A stretch of DNA of 64,000 nucleotides from Asaia bogorensis_B (GTDB lineage Bacteria; Pseudomonadota; Alphaproteobacteria; Acetobacterales; Acetobacteraceae), in the NCBI RefSeq assembly GCF_900465315.1, contig NZ_UBIX01000009.1; one strand, given 5' to 3'. The notes beneath the pieces are model-generated. The model saw only the letters and a list, made by a program, of their open reading frames with translations. It made no database searches and had not been told where the DNA came from. How positions within the stretch are numbered: position 1 is the stretch's first letter; each line of letters begins with the position of its first letter. Shown here in pieces: positions 45,678-54,957 of this stretch. The position numbers and the translations under genes are program-made.

Positions 45678-47342
45678 ATGTCTCAGAACGGTTCGAATCC
45701 TGTCTGGTGGAAAGACGCGGTCATCTACCAGGTCTATCCACGCTCATTTGCAGACTCCAATGGTGATGGCATTGGCGATCTACCGGGCATCATCAGCCAT
45801 ATGCCCTATCTCGAGCACCTCGGGATTGATGCCTTGTGGATCTCGCCCTGCTTCCAGTCCCCTCAGGGGGATGCGGGTTACGACATTTCCGATTATCGAA
45901 AGATCGACCCGATTTTCGGTACGGTCGATGACTACGAAGCACTGATCAAGCAGGCGCATGATCACGGCCTGCGCGTCATTGCCGACATGGTGCCCAACCA
46001 TACCTCGGATCAGCATGTCTGGTTCAAGGAAGCCATGGCTTCCGAACCCGGCAGTGTCGCCCGTGCGCGTTATCTGTTTCGCGACGGCGAGGGAGAGAAT
46101 GGCGATGAGCCACCCAATAACTGGCAGAGCGTCTTTGGCGGGATAGCCTGGACACGTGAACCTGAACGCAAGGATGGCAAGCCCCGTCAATGGTATCTGC
46201 ATCTGTTCGATAGCTGTCAGCCCGACCTGAACTGGGACAATCCCGAGGTCCGGACAGAATTCGAGTCCGTGCTGCGCTTCTGGCTGGATCGCGGCGTCGA
46301 CGGCTTCCGCATCGACGTGGCTCACGGTCTGATCAAGGAAAAAGGCCTTCCGCCCTATACCGAGCGCGCCACGATGGTGGGCGAGGATGACGATAAGACC
46401 CCGAGCGACGCCCCCATGTGGGACCGCGACGGCGTGCATGAAATCTATCGCAGCTGGCACAAGCTTCTGGCCAGTTACCCCGGTGACCGGATGCTGGTTG
46501 CCGAGGCCTGGGTCAAGCCGCTCTCACGCCTTGCGCGCTACGTCCGGCCCGACGAGATGCAGCAGACGTTCAACTTCGACTATCTCCTCTGTCGCTGGAA
46601 CGCTGCCAAGTATCGGGAAATCATCACCGACTCCCTCGAGGCCATGCACAAGGTTGGCGCCATAACAGCATGGGTCATGTCCAATCATGACACCGTACGC
46701 CATGCCTCGCGGCTGGGACTGAAGGACGCCGGCGCACGCCCGCAGGGAATCGACGCGGCACATGAGCAACCTGACGAGGCGCTGGGCCTGCGCAGGGCGC
46801 GGGCCGTGATCTTCATGACGCTTGCCCTGCCTGGTTCAGCCACGTTGTATCAGGGAGAGGAGCTTGGCCTGCCGGATCACACCACGCTGGACCGGAGGTA
46901 CCGGCAGGATCCCGCCTTTTTCCGCACCGAAGGCAAGGAGATCGGTCGCGACGGTTGCCGTATCCCCCTGCCGTGGAGCGACAAGGGGCCATCGCTCGGC
47001 TTCAATGAGACAGGCAAACTCTGGCTGCCCCAGCCCGATCACTACAAGAACTATGCGGTCTCGTTAGAGGAAAAGGACCCTGACTCAACACTCGCGCTCT
47101 ATCGCGCACTGCTTGCCGAACGCAAGGCCGCCGGGCTCGGCCATGGTGCGCTCAGTTGGGCAGAGGAACGCCGTAACGTGGTCGAATTCACGAATGGCCC
47201 GATCCGCGTCGTGCTAAACTGTGGCAGCGATCCTGTCTCCCTCCCAAAGGGCGACATCATTCTGGCCAGCCACCCTATCGACAAGCCGGGCTTTCTGCCA
47301 GGTAACGCCGCAGTCTGGATGCGCGAGACACAGGAAAGCTGA
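45678..47342 (+). CDS. GH13 alpha-glucosidase
   Basis: A 554-residue glycoside hydrolase of family 13, close to oligo-1,6-glucosidases and alpha-glucosidases. The nucleophile is D213 in GFRIDVAHG, the acid/base E276 in LVAEAWVK and the third acid D338 in SNHDTVRH. The start WWKDAVIYQVYPRSFADSNG is typical. No signal peptide is seen, so it should act in the cytoplasm on imported sugars. The frame is open to an ATG at 45642 and another at 45663; the ATG at 45678 is preferred because GGAAAA precedes it. It lies downstream of an orphan sugar-binding protein. Confidence 0.9.
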   Translation: MSQNGSNPVWWKDAVIYQVYPRSFADSNGDGIGDLPGIISHMPYLEHLGIDALWISPCFQSPQGDAGYDISDYRKIDPIFGTVDDYEALIKQAHDHGLRVIADMVPNHTSDQHVWFKEAMASEPGSVARARYLFRDGEGENGDEPPNNWQSVFGGIAWTREPERKDGKPRQWYLHLFDSCQPDLNWDNPEVRTEFESVLRFWLDRGVDGFRIDVAHGLIKEKGLPPYTERATMVGEDDDKTPSDAPMWDRDGVHEIYRSWHKLLASYPGDRMLVAEAWVKPLSRLARYVRPDEMQQTFNFDYLLCRWNAAKYREIITDSLEAMHKVGAITAWVMSNHDTVRHASRLGLKDAGARPQGIDAAHEQPDEALGLRRARAVIFMTLALPGSATLYQGEELGLPDHTTLDRRYRQDPAFFRTEGKEIGRDGCRIPLPWSDKGPSLGFNETGKLWLPQPDHYKNYAVSLEEKDPDSTLALYRALLAERKAAGLGHGALSWAEERRNVVEFTNGPIRVVLNCGSDPVSLPKGDIILASHPIDKPGFLPGNAAVWMRETQES

Positions 47343-47453
47343 AGCGTACCGGGGCGTTGCGGTCGCGGCGTCAACATGCGGGAGAGGATAAGGAGCGCGA
47401 CAACAGCCTTCGCGCTCCTCGAGTTTCGACAGGAGCCTGCTGCAATGGGCTGG

Positions 47454-48947
47454 CTACGTCGCTGCCTGCTGCGCACGGAGCCAGTCGCGTGCGATGCCGA
47501 GTTCCTGCTCGAACCGGGCTTCCTCCTCCTGCGCACGCTGCGGGTCCGGGAGGCGAAGCAGATAGGACGGGTGGATGGTTGCGAGGCTCGGGGGGCGCAG
47601 GCCATTGGCGCTACGCACATGCCCCCGGCTTGCACCCAGCCTCGCACTCTTCCCCTCAATCGACTGCAGGGCGGTCGCGCCCAGCGTGACGATGAGCTTT
47701 GGCTGGACCAGGGCAATCTCCTGACGGAGCCAGTCCGAACAGGCGACGATTTCGGTTCTGTCCGGGGTCTGGTGAATTCGCCGGCGGCCTTTCGAGACAA
47801 ATTTGAAGTGCTTGACCGCATTGGTCATCCAGACATTCTCACGCTCGATGCCAACAACTGCAAGAACACGGTCAAGAACCTGTCCGGCCGGGCCGACGAA
47901 GGGCTTGCCCTGCAAATCCTCCTGATCGCCCGGCTGTTCACCGATCATCATGAGGGATGCGTTCTCGGGCCCGATACCGGGCACCACCTGTGTCGCATGG
48001 CGGCACAATGAGCAGCGTTGGCAGCGCTCCAGAGCCGTCGCCAGCGCCGGCAGTCCCGTCAGGCCAGCCTCTGCTGCCCTGACCTCCTCCGCCTTGCGCT
48101 GCCATTCCGCCTGATGGCGCTCATGAAAGCCGGGGGCTGTTCCATCATTCTGCAAGGCAACCATGGCTGCCACACGGTTTTCGGCATTGGCAAGCATTGA
48201 TGGAATCAGCCGCGTCTCAGGAAGGTTCTTCCAGTATTTGGTCGGCATTTCCGAACGCATCGCCTTTGTCTTGATGCGCGCAGGGTTGAAGATCGACTGA
48301 TAATAGCGATGCCACAATGTCTCGACATCATCTTTCAGGTCCGGCGGCTCGCACGGCGTTCTTTCAATGGCTGCCTTGCCGTTCTCGAACAGGATCGACC
48401 CGATTGGCGTCAGAATGAGCCAGTCCATGTCTGAAAAGCGTTCGGCAAAGAACGGGACCACCGTCTCAAGAATATAGTGCTCAGGCTCGAACCAGGCGAT
48501 AAAACGCCTCCGCGCGCCCTCTTCTGCGTTATCCTCCCGAAACCGCAGGAATGCCTTCATCTTGTGCGCGTCGCGACGGATCTGATGGTCCATACGCGCG
48601 GCCTCACGCACATCCGGATCTGTGGCAATTGCGGGAAGCGCGGGCTCTGTCTGGAGCCGCCAAAGGAGGCGATAGGCAAGCGCGAAACGCTTCGGGTCGC
48701 GGTACCGCAGGATCGAACGAAGCATGGCAAGCCCCGCCTTGCTGACATGCGCGCCAGAAAGGGACGGGCTGTCAGCGGTCGGCTCAAAAGCAGCAACCGG
48801 CTCAGCAGCTCCAAACAGCTGCGGCTGGTCTGCGTCAGGGGTGACCCATTCGATATCGTCTGGCTTCAACCCCTGTAATAGCGCAGCCCTCGCCGTGCCA
48901 CGCCACTGTTCAAACCCGGCATCTGCCGGGAGAGAAATCGACTTCAC
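47454..48947 (-). CDS. UdgX-family uracil-DNA glycosylase fused to DUF4130
   Basis: A 497-residue fusion. The N-terminal part (about 1-265) is the DUF4130 DNA-metabolism domain (SILRYRDPKRFALAYRLLW, AARMDHQIRRDAHKMKAFLRF). The C-terminal part (about 285-490) is a family 4-like uracil-DNA glycosylase of the UdgX type: cysteines in ERCQRCSLC for an iron-sulfur cluster, MIGEQPGDQEDLQGKPFVGP, and the UdgX loop GRRRIHQTP with H392. In UdgX this histidine forms a covalent link to the abasic site after uracil removal. It starts with GTG and overlaps the radical-SAM gene stop by four bases. Confidence 0.9.
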   Translation of the reverse strand: MKSISLPADAGFEQWRGTARAALLQGLKPDDIEWVTPDADQPQLFGAAEPVAAFEPTADSPSLSGAHVSKAGLAMLRSILRYRDPKRFALAYRLLWRLQTEPALPAIATDPDVREAARMDHQIRRDAHKMKAFLRFREDNAEEGARRRFIAWFEPEHYILETVVPFFAERFSDMDWLILTPIGSILFENGKAAIERTPCEPPDLKDDVETLWHRYYQSIFNPARIKTKAMRSEMPTKYWKNLPETRLIPSMLANAENRVAAMVALQNDGTAPGFHERHQAEWQRKAEEVRAAEAGLTGLPALATALERCQRCSLCRHATQVVPGIGPENASLMMIGEQPGDQEDLQGKPFVGPAGQVLDRVLAVVGIERENVWMTNAVKHFKFVSKGRRRIHQTPDRTEIVACSDWLRQEIALVQPKLIVTLGATALQSIEGKSARLGASRGHVRSANGLRPPSLATIHPSYLLRLPDPQRAQEEEARFEQELGIARDWLRAQQAAT

Positions 48948-50176
48948 AGCAAGCTCAGTTGCTGCGGTTGCGGGCGGAACAATGCGGCGAGATTCTCTTT
49001 GTCAATCAGACGGCCGGGCGACCAGTCCGCTGTCACCACAAAGGGTTTGATCTTGCGCAGGGACACGTTCAGACGCTCCACATCTTCCAGCCTGATGATC
49101 CGATGACGGCGCGCCGAAAGCAGGGCACCGACACTTCGCGGACCAAGGCCCGGCACACGCAACAACATTTCACGGCTGGCTCGGTTCAGATCGAGCGGAA
49201 ACTGGGCGCGGTTTTGCAGAGCCCAGGCAAGCTTTGGATCAAGCTCCAGATCGAGCATGCCATCCTGCCGTTCAGCAACGATCTCCTCGAAGGAGAACCC
49301 ATAGAACCGAACCATCCAGTCCGCCTGATACAGGCGATGCTCCCGCAGGAGCGGGGGAGACTGGGCAGGCAAGGCCAGCGAGGCATCGGGGATGGGGCTG
49401 AAAGCCGAATAATAGACACGACGCAGCGCATAACCGGAATAGAGCGAGGCACTGCTGCGCAGGATATCGCGATCGGTCGATTTATCGGCTCCGATGATCA
49501 TCTGCGTGCTCTGGCCACCCGGCGCAAACCGTCTTGGCTTGCGACCGCTCAGTGTCTTGTCGCCTGACTCCTGAATACGCAGGCGCAGCGCGCCCATGCT
49601 CTGCCGGATATGGCCCGCATCCTTCTCAGGCGCATAAGCCGCCAATCCGGCATCGGTCGGCATTTCCACGTTGATGGAAAGGCGATCTGCATAGAGACCG
49701 GCCTCCTCAATGAGATGCGGTGCCGCATCGGGGATTGTCTTGAGATGGATATAGCCGTGGAAATGATGGACCAGACGCAGTTCGCGCGCCACACGCACCA
49801 TTTCCTCCATTGTATAGTCGGAGGAACGGATGACGCCCGAAGAGAGAAACAGACCCTCGATATAATTACGCCTGTAGAACTCAAGCGTAATCCAGATGAT
49901 TTCCTCGACTGTAAACCGCGTGCGTTCGATTTTCGACGATGAGCGATTGATGCAGTAAGCGCAGTCATAGATGCAGAAATTGGTCATCAGGATCTTGAGC
50001 AGCGAGATACAACGCCCGTCAGGCGTGTAGGCATGGCAGATCCCGTTCGGCGCCTTCGAGCCCAGCCCTTCCTCGCCCGGTTTCTTCTTCGAACGCGCGC
50101 CGCTGGATGCGCAGGACGCATCGTATTTGGCGGCATCGGAGAGGATTTCCAGACGTGCGGCGAGGGTCTTTTTCAT
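48944..50176 (-). CDS. putative DNA modification/repair radical SAM protein
   Basis: A 410-residue radical-SAM protein. The cluster motif CxxxCxxC is seen as NFCIYDCAYCINRSS (about residues 74-88). The C-terminal region has a helix-hairpin-helix-like MLLRVPGLGPRSVGALLSAR (about 325-344), which fits DNA binding. The match is to the family that is found next to DUF4130/UdgX genes and is suspected to act in DNA repair; its reaction is unknown. The ATG at 50176 is preferred to the upstream TTG. It is the first gene of a two-gene operon. Confidence 0.88.
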   Translation of the reverse strand: MKKTLAARLEILSDAAKYDASCASSGARSKKKPGEEGLGSKAPNGICHAYTPDGRCISLLKILMTNFCIYDCAYCINRSSSKIERTRFTVEEIIWITLEFYRRNYIEGLFLSSGVIRSSDYTMEEMVRVARELRLVHHFHGYIHLKTIPDAAPHLIEEAGLYADRLSINVEMPTDAGLAAYAPEKDAGHIRQSMGALRLRIQESGDKTLSGRKPRRFAPGGQSTQMIIGADKSTDRDILRSSASLYSGYALRRVYYSAFSPIPDASLALPAQSPPLLREHRLYQADWMVRFYGFSFEEIVAERQDGMLDLELDPKLAWALQNRAQFPLDLNRASREMLLRVPGLGPRSVGALLSARRHRIIRLEDVERLNVSLRKIKPFVVTADWSPGRLIDKENLAALFRPQPQQLSLL

Positions 50177-50271
50177 ACACCCGAAATGGGTATCGCGCAG
50201 GAACAAGTCAAGAACGTCAGAGTGCGGTAAACGCCGTTAATTTTGTTCAGAAAACGCCGCAGTCCCCAGCC

Positions 50272-52830
50272 TCAGGCGTCCCCTCCCTCAGGGAAAACAC
50301 GGAGCAATTCCTGTACGGCGTTCTTGATTGAGTAGGGCTTGCGCAGAACAGGAACATCCCTGAACTCTGCCGGAATCATCGTCCGGTCGGCATAACCTGT
50401 TGCGAAGATGAACGGCACATTCTTCTTGCGCAGAAGCGTCGCCACTTCGTGGGAGTTTTCCTTGCCCAGATTGAAATCGAGCAGCGCGATATCCGGGCAG
50501 CGGTCCTTGATGGCCTGCAATGCCTCATAGACCGACGAGACGGTACGGATATGACGCACACCATAGGTGCTGAGAGCCTGTTCCGTTTCCATCGCAATCA
50601 AAAGCTGGTCCTCGACCAGGAGCACATTGGCCGCGTGCAGACGCTCCGTCTGGGCGGTATCGGCCATAATCGGCCCTTCGGTTTCGGGCACGGTCGCTGT
50701 CTCGGCCACCAGAACAGCATGACGGGCCGGGAAAGTCAGGCGGATGAAAAGGCCCTCCGGCCTGAACTCCCGCTTCGCCGTTCCGCCCAATTCATGCGGA
50801 ATGGCACGTTCGAGCAAAATGGAGCCAAACCCGTTGCCTTTGGGCGGATTGACGTGGGGGCCGCCTGTTTCGGTCCATTCAAGCACCCAGCAGCCTTCAG
50901 CCTCGTCAATGAACCAGCGGATATGCAGATTGCCGCTCGGCACCGAAAGCGCGCCATATTTCGCGGCGTTGGTTGCCAGTTCGTGCAATGTCAGGGCGGC
51001 AACCGACAGGGCAGGCCCGGAGAGCCACAGATTGGGGCCATCAAGAATGACGGCGGTGGGCTGATGCCGGTAGGGTTCGAGTTCGGCCTCCAGCAGGGTG
51101 CGCAGCAACCCACCGCCATCGGTGCGCGCAACCTGATCATGCGCACTCGCAAGTGCCTTGATACGCCCACGCAGAATCTCGACATATTCCTCAATGGTTC
51201 GCTCTTTGGCCACAGGGCGACCGATGAGAGACTGCACAACCGCCAGAATATTCTTCACGCGGTGGTTGAGTTCCTCATTGAGCATGCGCTGGCGCAAATC
51301 GGCGTCAGCCCGCTCGGAAAGCTGCTGCTGATGATAGACGCCCATCACCTCGATCAGGGCCGAGCGCAGCTGTGCCGCGGCCTCAATGTCGAAGCTGGAC
51401 CAGGGAAGGCAGCGCTCATGCACTTGCTCTTTCCAGATCGCGAAGCTCTGGCGCGGCGTCAGGCGCGGGCCGTGTGGCCCATGCTGATAAGTCTTCTGCG
51501 GATCCCCACCCCAGTTGATGGTCTGCACGATTTCACGGCGAAACAGGAAAACGTAGTTTTCCGGCTGGGGCGAGATCGGAATGATCAACACACCGGCAAC
51601 ATGCGCTGTATGCGCTGCGATCCAGGGGTGATCCTTGACCAGATGATCCGACTGCCAGATCTGTGTTCCAGCCTTCGTGCGGGCCAGCTCCACGAAGCGA
51701 TCCTGCACCTCCCGAGGCGCTGCAATCCCGTGTCCCGTCCATTCATTATCGATCCAGATGGCAATACCATCGGACTGTATGAGCGGTGCCAGACGACTGA
51801 TCTGCCCGCGCAGATAGGCGGGCATATCGGACACGGAGGCGGCATTGCGCAGGACGCTCTCGATCAGCCCGTGCGTTCGCTCCGCAACCTGAAGGCGCGT
51901 GGTCTTGAGGATGACGATAACCTGAAGCGCAAAGAACTCCGCAAACATCTGCACGACGGCGCGCTCGGCAATCGGGAGCACGCGAGGCGCGTAATGGTGA
52001 CACGCAATCATGCCCCACAGGGCGCCATCGATGACGATCGAGATCGACATGGAGGCGCGAACGCCCATATTGGTCAGATATTCGCAGTGGATCGGTGAAA
52101 CGCTGCGAAGCTGCCCCAGGGACATATCGAGCGGCGAGAGCCCCTCCCCCTCGACCAGCGGGACCGGGACGAACTTTACATCCCCGATCATCCGAATGGG
52201 CGAACGGCGATAGAGTTCGCGCGCCTGGGCCGGGATATCGGCGCTCGGAAAATGCTGCCCCAGGAAGCTTTCGAGCGAAAGCGCCCGCGCTTCCGAGACG
52301 ACCTTGCCAGACCAGTCATCGGCAAAGCGATAGACCATCACACGGTCATATTCGAGCAGGCCGCGCATGAGCATGGTCACGACATCGAAAAGGCGCGTGA
52401 TATCGGTCGTCTTGCGTACACGGTCCATCATGCCGTGAAGCTGGGTGAGAAACTTGGTGGCACGGTGCGTCGGCGCGGCGGGCTCACATTCGAGCACCAC
52501 CTCTCCGTTGACAATATGCACCGCCAGATCGAAAAACAGATCGGGTCCCAGCGCCTGATTGAGCAGGAAAACCGGGCGACGCTGCGTTACGCTCAGGGTC
52601 AGGCCATTACGGATGTCGTGAATAACGTCCGCACCAAAAAGCGCGATCAGGTCAGACCCGATCTCCAGCCCCTCATGATGCAGCATTGCCGGTGCATTGG
52701 CCGAGTGCCGCAGAACAACAAAATCGCTGATCGTGCAGGTGATCAGACAGCCATGAGGCTGGATGCTCCCTGGAATGTGGATCGGCTCACGATCACAACT
52801 CGTCAGATCGACCTGACCAAATTCAGCCAT
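50272..52830 (-). CDS. bphP: bacteriophytochrome HWE-kinase with C-terminal receiver
   Basis: An 852-residue red/far-red photoreceptor. Order: PAS (about 15-115), GAF (about 140-305), PHY (about 320-500), HWE kinase (about 510-710) and receiver (about 735-850). The biliverdin cysteine is C12 in LTSCDREPIHIPGSIQPHG; the GAF domain has FPSADIPAQARELY and LWGMIACHHY; the PHY tongue has PRQSFAIW. The phospho-accepting histidine is H523 in ELNHRVKN, and the receiver aspartate is D785 in ALLDFNLG. It overlaps the heme oxygenase gene by eight bases. The fused receiver suggests internal phosphotransfer. Confidence 0.95.
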   Translation of the reverse strand: MAEFGQVDLTSCDREPIHIPGSIQPHGCLITCTISDFVVLRHSANAPAMLHHEGLEIGSDLIALFGADVIHDIRNGLTLSVTQRRPVFLLNQALGPDLFFDLAVHIVNGEVVLECEPAAPTHRATKFLTQLHGMMDRVRKTTDITRLFDVVTMLMRGLLEYDRVMVYRFADDWSGKVVSEARALSLESFLGQHFPSADIPAQARELYRRSPIRMIGDVKFVPVPLVEGEGLSPLDMSLGQLRSVSPIHCEYLTNMGVRASMSISIVIDGALWGMIACHHYAPRVLPIAERAVVQMFAEFFALQVIVILKTTRLQVAERTHGLIESVLRNAASVSDMPAYLRGQISRLAPLIQSDGIAIWIDNEWTGHGIAAPREVQDRFVELARTKAGTQIWQSDHLVKDHPWIAAHTAHVAGVLIIPISPQPENYVFLFRREIVQTINWGGDPQKTYQHGPHGPRLTPRQSFAIWKEQVHERCLPWSSFDIEAAAQLRSALIEVMGVYHQQQLSERADADLRQRMLNEELNHRVKNILAVVQSLIGRPVAKERTIEEYVEILRGRIKALASAHDQVARTDGGGLLRTLLEAELEPYRHQPTAVILDGPNLWLSGPALSVAALTLHELATNAAKYGALSVPSGNLHIRWFIDEAEGCWVLEWTETGGPHVNPPKGNGFGSILLERAIPHELGGTAKREFRPEGLFIRLTFPARHAVLVAETATVPETEGPIMADTAQTERLHAANVLLVEDQLLIAMETEQALSTYGVRHIRTVSSVYEALQAIKDRCPDIALLDFNLGKENSHEVATLLRKKNVPFIFATGYADRTMIPAEFRDVPVLRKPYSIKNAVQELLRVFPEGGDA

Positions 52831-53398
52831 CGACTTTTTCCTCGGCGCGATCGACCATCTTCACAGCATCACGCGCATGACGGAACAGGATGGCAGCAGC
52901 GCGCCCTGCTTCATCCGCATCAAATTCGGGAGCATTTTCCAGAAGGTCCAGGAAGCTGCGCCAGTTTTCCGGCTTCGCCGTCTGTTCGGCCAGATGACTG
53001 GCTCCATAGGTCGCATCGAAGCCAAGGGCCGCAGCGCGTCGCGCAATTACTCGCCCGCCCAGTGCCGATCCCTCGAGCGTATAAAGCATACCCAGAAGTT
53101 CTGAATCTGTTGCAGGCGCGGCAATCGCCTTGATCTCGGGCGGAACGATCTCAAGAGACTGCAGGTCTTCATTCAGACTGCGTTGCATACTGACAGGTCG
53201 CCAGCCCTCAAACCATGTGGGGTAGATTTGCCCAAGAAGGGCATTTTCGGCAGCGAGGCGGAAACCGGCAATACCGGCAACATAGCGCCGATAGTCCCCC
53301 ACTGACGCGAGATCTCCGATAAGGTGATCGAGCTGCTCGTGCGCCTCATGCACATGCGCGCGCAACGCAGCACGACGGGAGCTTTCGGCCCTCAGCAC
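52823..53398 (-). CDS. bphO: biliverdin-producing heme oxygenase
   Basis: A 191-residue heme oxygenase-like protein that should make the biliverdin chromophore of the phytochrome next to it. The N-terminal LRAHVHEAHEQLDHLIGD fits the conserved helix with the proximal heme ligand (H20). GMLYTLEGSALGGRVIAR (about 103-120) is the distal-helix pattern with the flexible glycines. The start context is weak, but the length is right. It is the first gene of a bphO-bphP operon, with overlapping ends. Confidence 0.9.
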   Translation of the reverse strand: MLRAESSRRAALRAHVHEAHEQLDHLIGDLASVGDYRRYVAGIAGFRLAAENALLGQIYPTWFEGWRPVSMQRSLNEDLQSLEIVPPEIKAIAAPATDSELLGMLYTLEGSALGGRVIARRAAALGFDATYGASHLAEQTAKPENWRSFLDLLENAPEFDADEAGRAAAILFRHARDAVKMVDRAEEKVDG

Positions 53399-53820
53399 GA
53401 CAATCCCGGGAAACTCACCCTATCAGACATGACCTCGAAATTCCGTTCCGCCAACGTGAATGACTTTCCATTTAAATCACTCTGTAGCGCAATGTAAACT
53501 CGAAGTTTTCCCACCCCGACCATGAAATCGTTTTTAGGTAATATTTTTAAGTATAAAGTTAACGAGAAACGAAGTCCGTAAATAAATCGTTGCACACAAT
53601 AAACCGCAGCCCTGTGCCGGGCATCGTCCTATTCGACCTGATGGGGACTAGGGCCGAGATGTAGTTTGGCTCGCTGCCCATGTGACAAATCGCGTTCCAC
53701 GGGGAGGTCCTGACACCGTATCGGAGAGGTTTTTGCGATACGCTCTACTTTGCAATATGTGCTCCTTATGTTCCGGACACCACGTTACGGTGCCTCTGCT
53801 CTTTGAGAGCCTTCCAGCAA
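53399..53820. other. intergenic region upstream of bphO, no gene seen
   Basis: An AT-rich upstream stretch (53450-53600) lies before the bphO operon. A 67-codon open frame on the minus strand (53392-53595) overlaps the bphO start and has no ribosome site, so it is set aside. The promoter of the phytochrome operon must be here. Confidence 0.5.
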
Positions 53821-53850
53821 ACAGCTCTTACGGTGTCCCGTAAGAGCTGT
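53821..53850 (-). terminator. strong terminator-like hairpin after the dehydrogenase gene
   Basis: ACAGCTCTTACGG-N4-CCGTAAGAGCTGT: a 13-bp perfect stem with a four-base loop. On the minus strand TTTGCT follows, 23 bp after the dehydrogenase stop. Confidence 0.65.
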
Positions 53851-53872
53851 GAAAAGGCTCGGGCTTTGAGGA

Positions 53873-54844
53873 TCATTTCTTTTCGAGAGGCGACGGGCCG
53901 AGCTCACGCAGCAGTTCTGCCATCTTGGCATAGGCCTTGTTCCGGTAGGCCACGAGCGCTGCCGCCTCCTCCGGCGTATATTGCCCGTAATATCCCGCGC
54001 CGTTCTTGACCCCGTATTTGCCCTCCGCAACGAGCTTCTTCACCGTGTCCGGGCATGAAAGACGCTCGCCAAAAGCATTCTCGGCCGTCACGAAACCGTT
54101 CACATACACTTCCAGACCCGCCATGTCGGCGATGGCAAACGGCCCGAAGAAAGGCAGACGGAAGCCGAAAGTGGAGCGCACGATCGTATCCACATCCTGC
54201 GGCGTGGCGATCCCCTCTTCCACAATGGTGTTCGCTTCCTTGAACAGCACATATTGCAGGCGGTTCAGCACGAAGGTCGGTCGGTCTGCCACCTCGGCCG
54301 ACTGACGATTCACGCGGCCCAGCATCTCCTTGACCGTTGCCACGACCTCCTTTGTCGTTTCCACACCCGATACAAGTTCGACGCCCGGAATAAACGGTGC
54401 CGGATTGCTGAAATGCACCGTGAGAAAACGGGCCTGCCCGGTCACAAAGGGGGCGAGCACATGCACAGGGATGGTGGAGGTGTTGGTCCCGATAATGGCA
54501 TCGGGCCGCGCCGCTGCGCTGATGCGCCCCAGGACCTCTTTCTTGACGTCTTCACGCTCGAAAACGGCCTCTTCGATGAAATCGACGTCGCGCACGGCAT
54601 CCTCGATTGAGGCAGCCGTGGTGAGATTGGTCATGATACGATCATAGCTGCCCGGCAGGATGAGCCCCTGATCCTCGAAGGCGCGCGCCTCACCCAGCAG
54701 GCGTTCATGCGCGCGCTGCGTGGCCTCGGGCGAAATATCAGCCAGCGTGACACGCATACCGGCCGCCGCCATGCTTTGCGCAATACCGCCGCCCATATAG
54801 CCCGCACCGATGACAGCAGCGCTTCTGATTGTCTCAACGGCCAT
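53873..54844 (-). CDS. 3-hydroxyacyl-CoA dehydrogenase-family oxidoreductase
   Basis: A 323-residue NAD-dependent dehydrogenase. The Rossmann loop is GAGYMGGGIAQ (about 13-23), followed by LADISPEA, and the catalytic histidine is in VHFSNPAPFIPGVELV (about 144-159). The C-terminal domain (about 195-305) matches the 3HCDH_C fold. Relatives include 3-hydroxybutyryl-CoA dehydrogenase and L-gulonate 3-dehydrogenase (lambda-crystallin). Because the neighbours look like sugar-acid genes, a hydroxy-acid substrate seems as likely as a CoA thioester. It is divergent from a LysR gene. Confidence 0.82.
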   Translation of the reverse strand: MAVETIRSAAVIGAGYMGGGIAQSMAAAGMRVTLADISPEATQRAHERLLGEARAFEDQGLILPGSYDRIMTNLTTAASIEDAVRDVDFIEEAVFEREDVKKEVLGRISAAARPDAIIGTNTSTIPVHVLAPFVTGQARFLTVHFSNPAPFIPGVELVSGVETTKEVVATVKEMLGRVNRQSAEVADRPTFVLNRLQYVLFKEANTIVEEGIATPQDVDTIVRSTFGFRLPFFGPFAIADMAGLEVYVNGFVTAENAFGERLSCPDTVKKLVAEGKYGVKNGAGYYGQYTPEEAAALVAYRNKAYAKMAELLRELGPSPLEKK

Positions 54845-54872
54845 GATATTTCCTCACGATCATTTTGATGGA

Positions 54873-54896
54873 CGCTGGAAACGGGATGTTCCAGCG
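54873..54896. promoter_or_regulatory. candidate LysR operator (inverted repeat)
   Basis: CGCTGGAA-N8-TTCCAGCG, a perfect 8-bp inverted repeat in the 131-bp gap between the divergent dehydrogenase and LysR genes. It sits 29 bp upstream of the dehydrogenase start. Confidence 0.45.
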
Positions 54897-54945
54897 ATGT
54901 CGTGGACGTAGAAATATTCACCCGAAACGGGGAGCGTCCAATATT

Positions 54946-54957
54946 CGTATCGATACG
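54946..54957. promoter_or_regulatory. candidate operator (palindrome CGTATCGATACG)
   Basis: A perfect 12-bp palindrome in the same divergent gap, 18 bp before the LysR start. It may be the autoregulatory site. Inference from position and symmetry. Confidence 0.45.

Noticed and set aside
50449..52098. 549-codon plus-strand open frame opposite bphP
   Set aside because: Antisense shadow caused by the codon bias of a high-GC gene; no domain or ribosome site.
53392..53595. 67-codon minus-strand frame before bphO
   Set aside because: It overlaps the bphO start by seven bases, lacks a ribosome site and looks like AT-rich promoter DNA.
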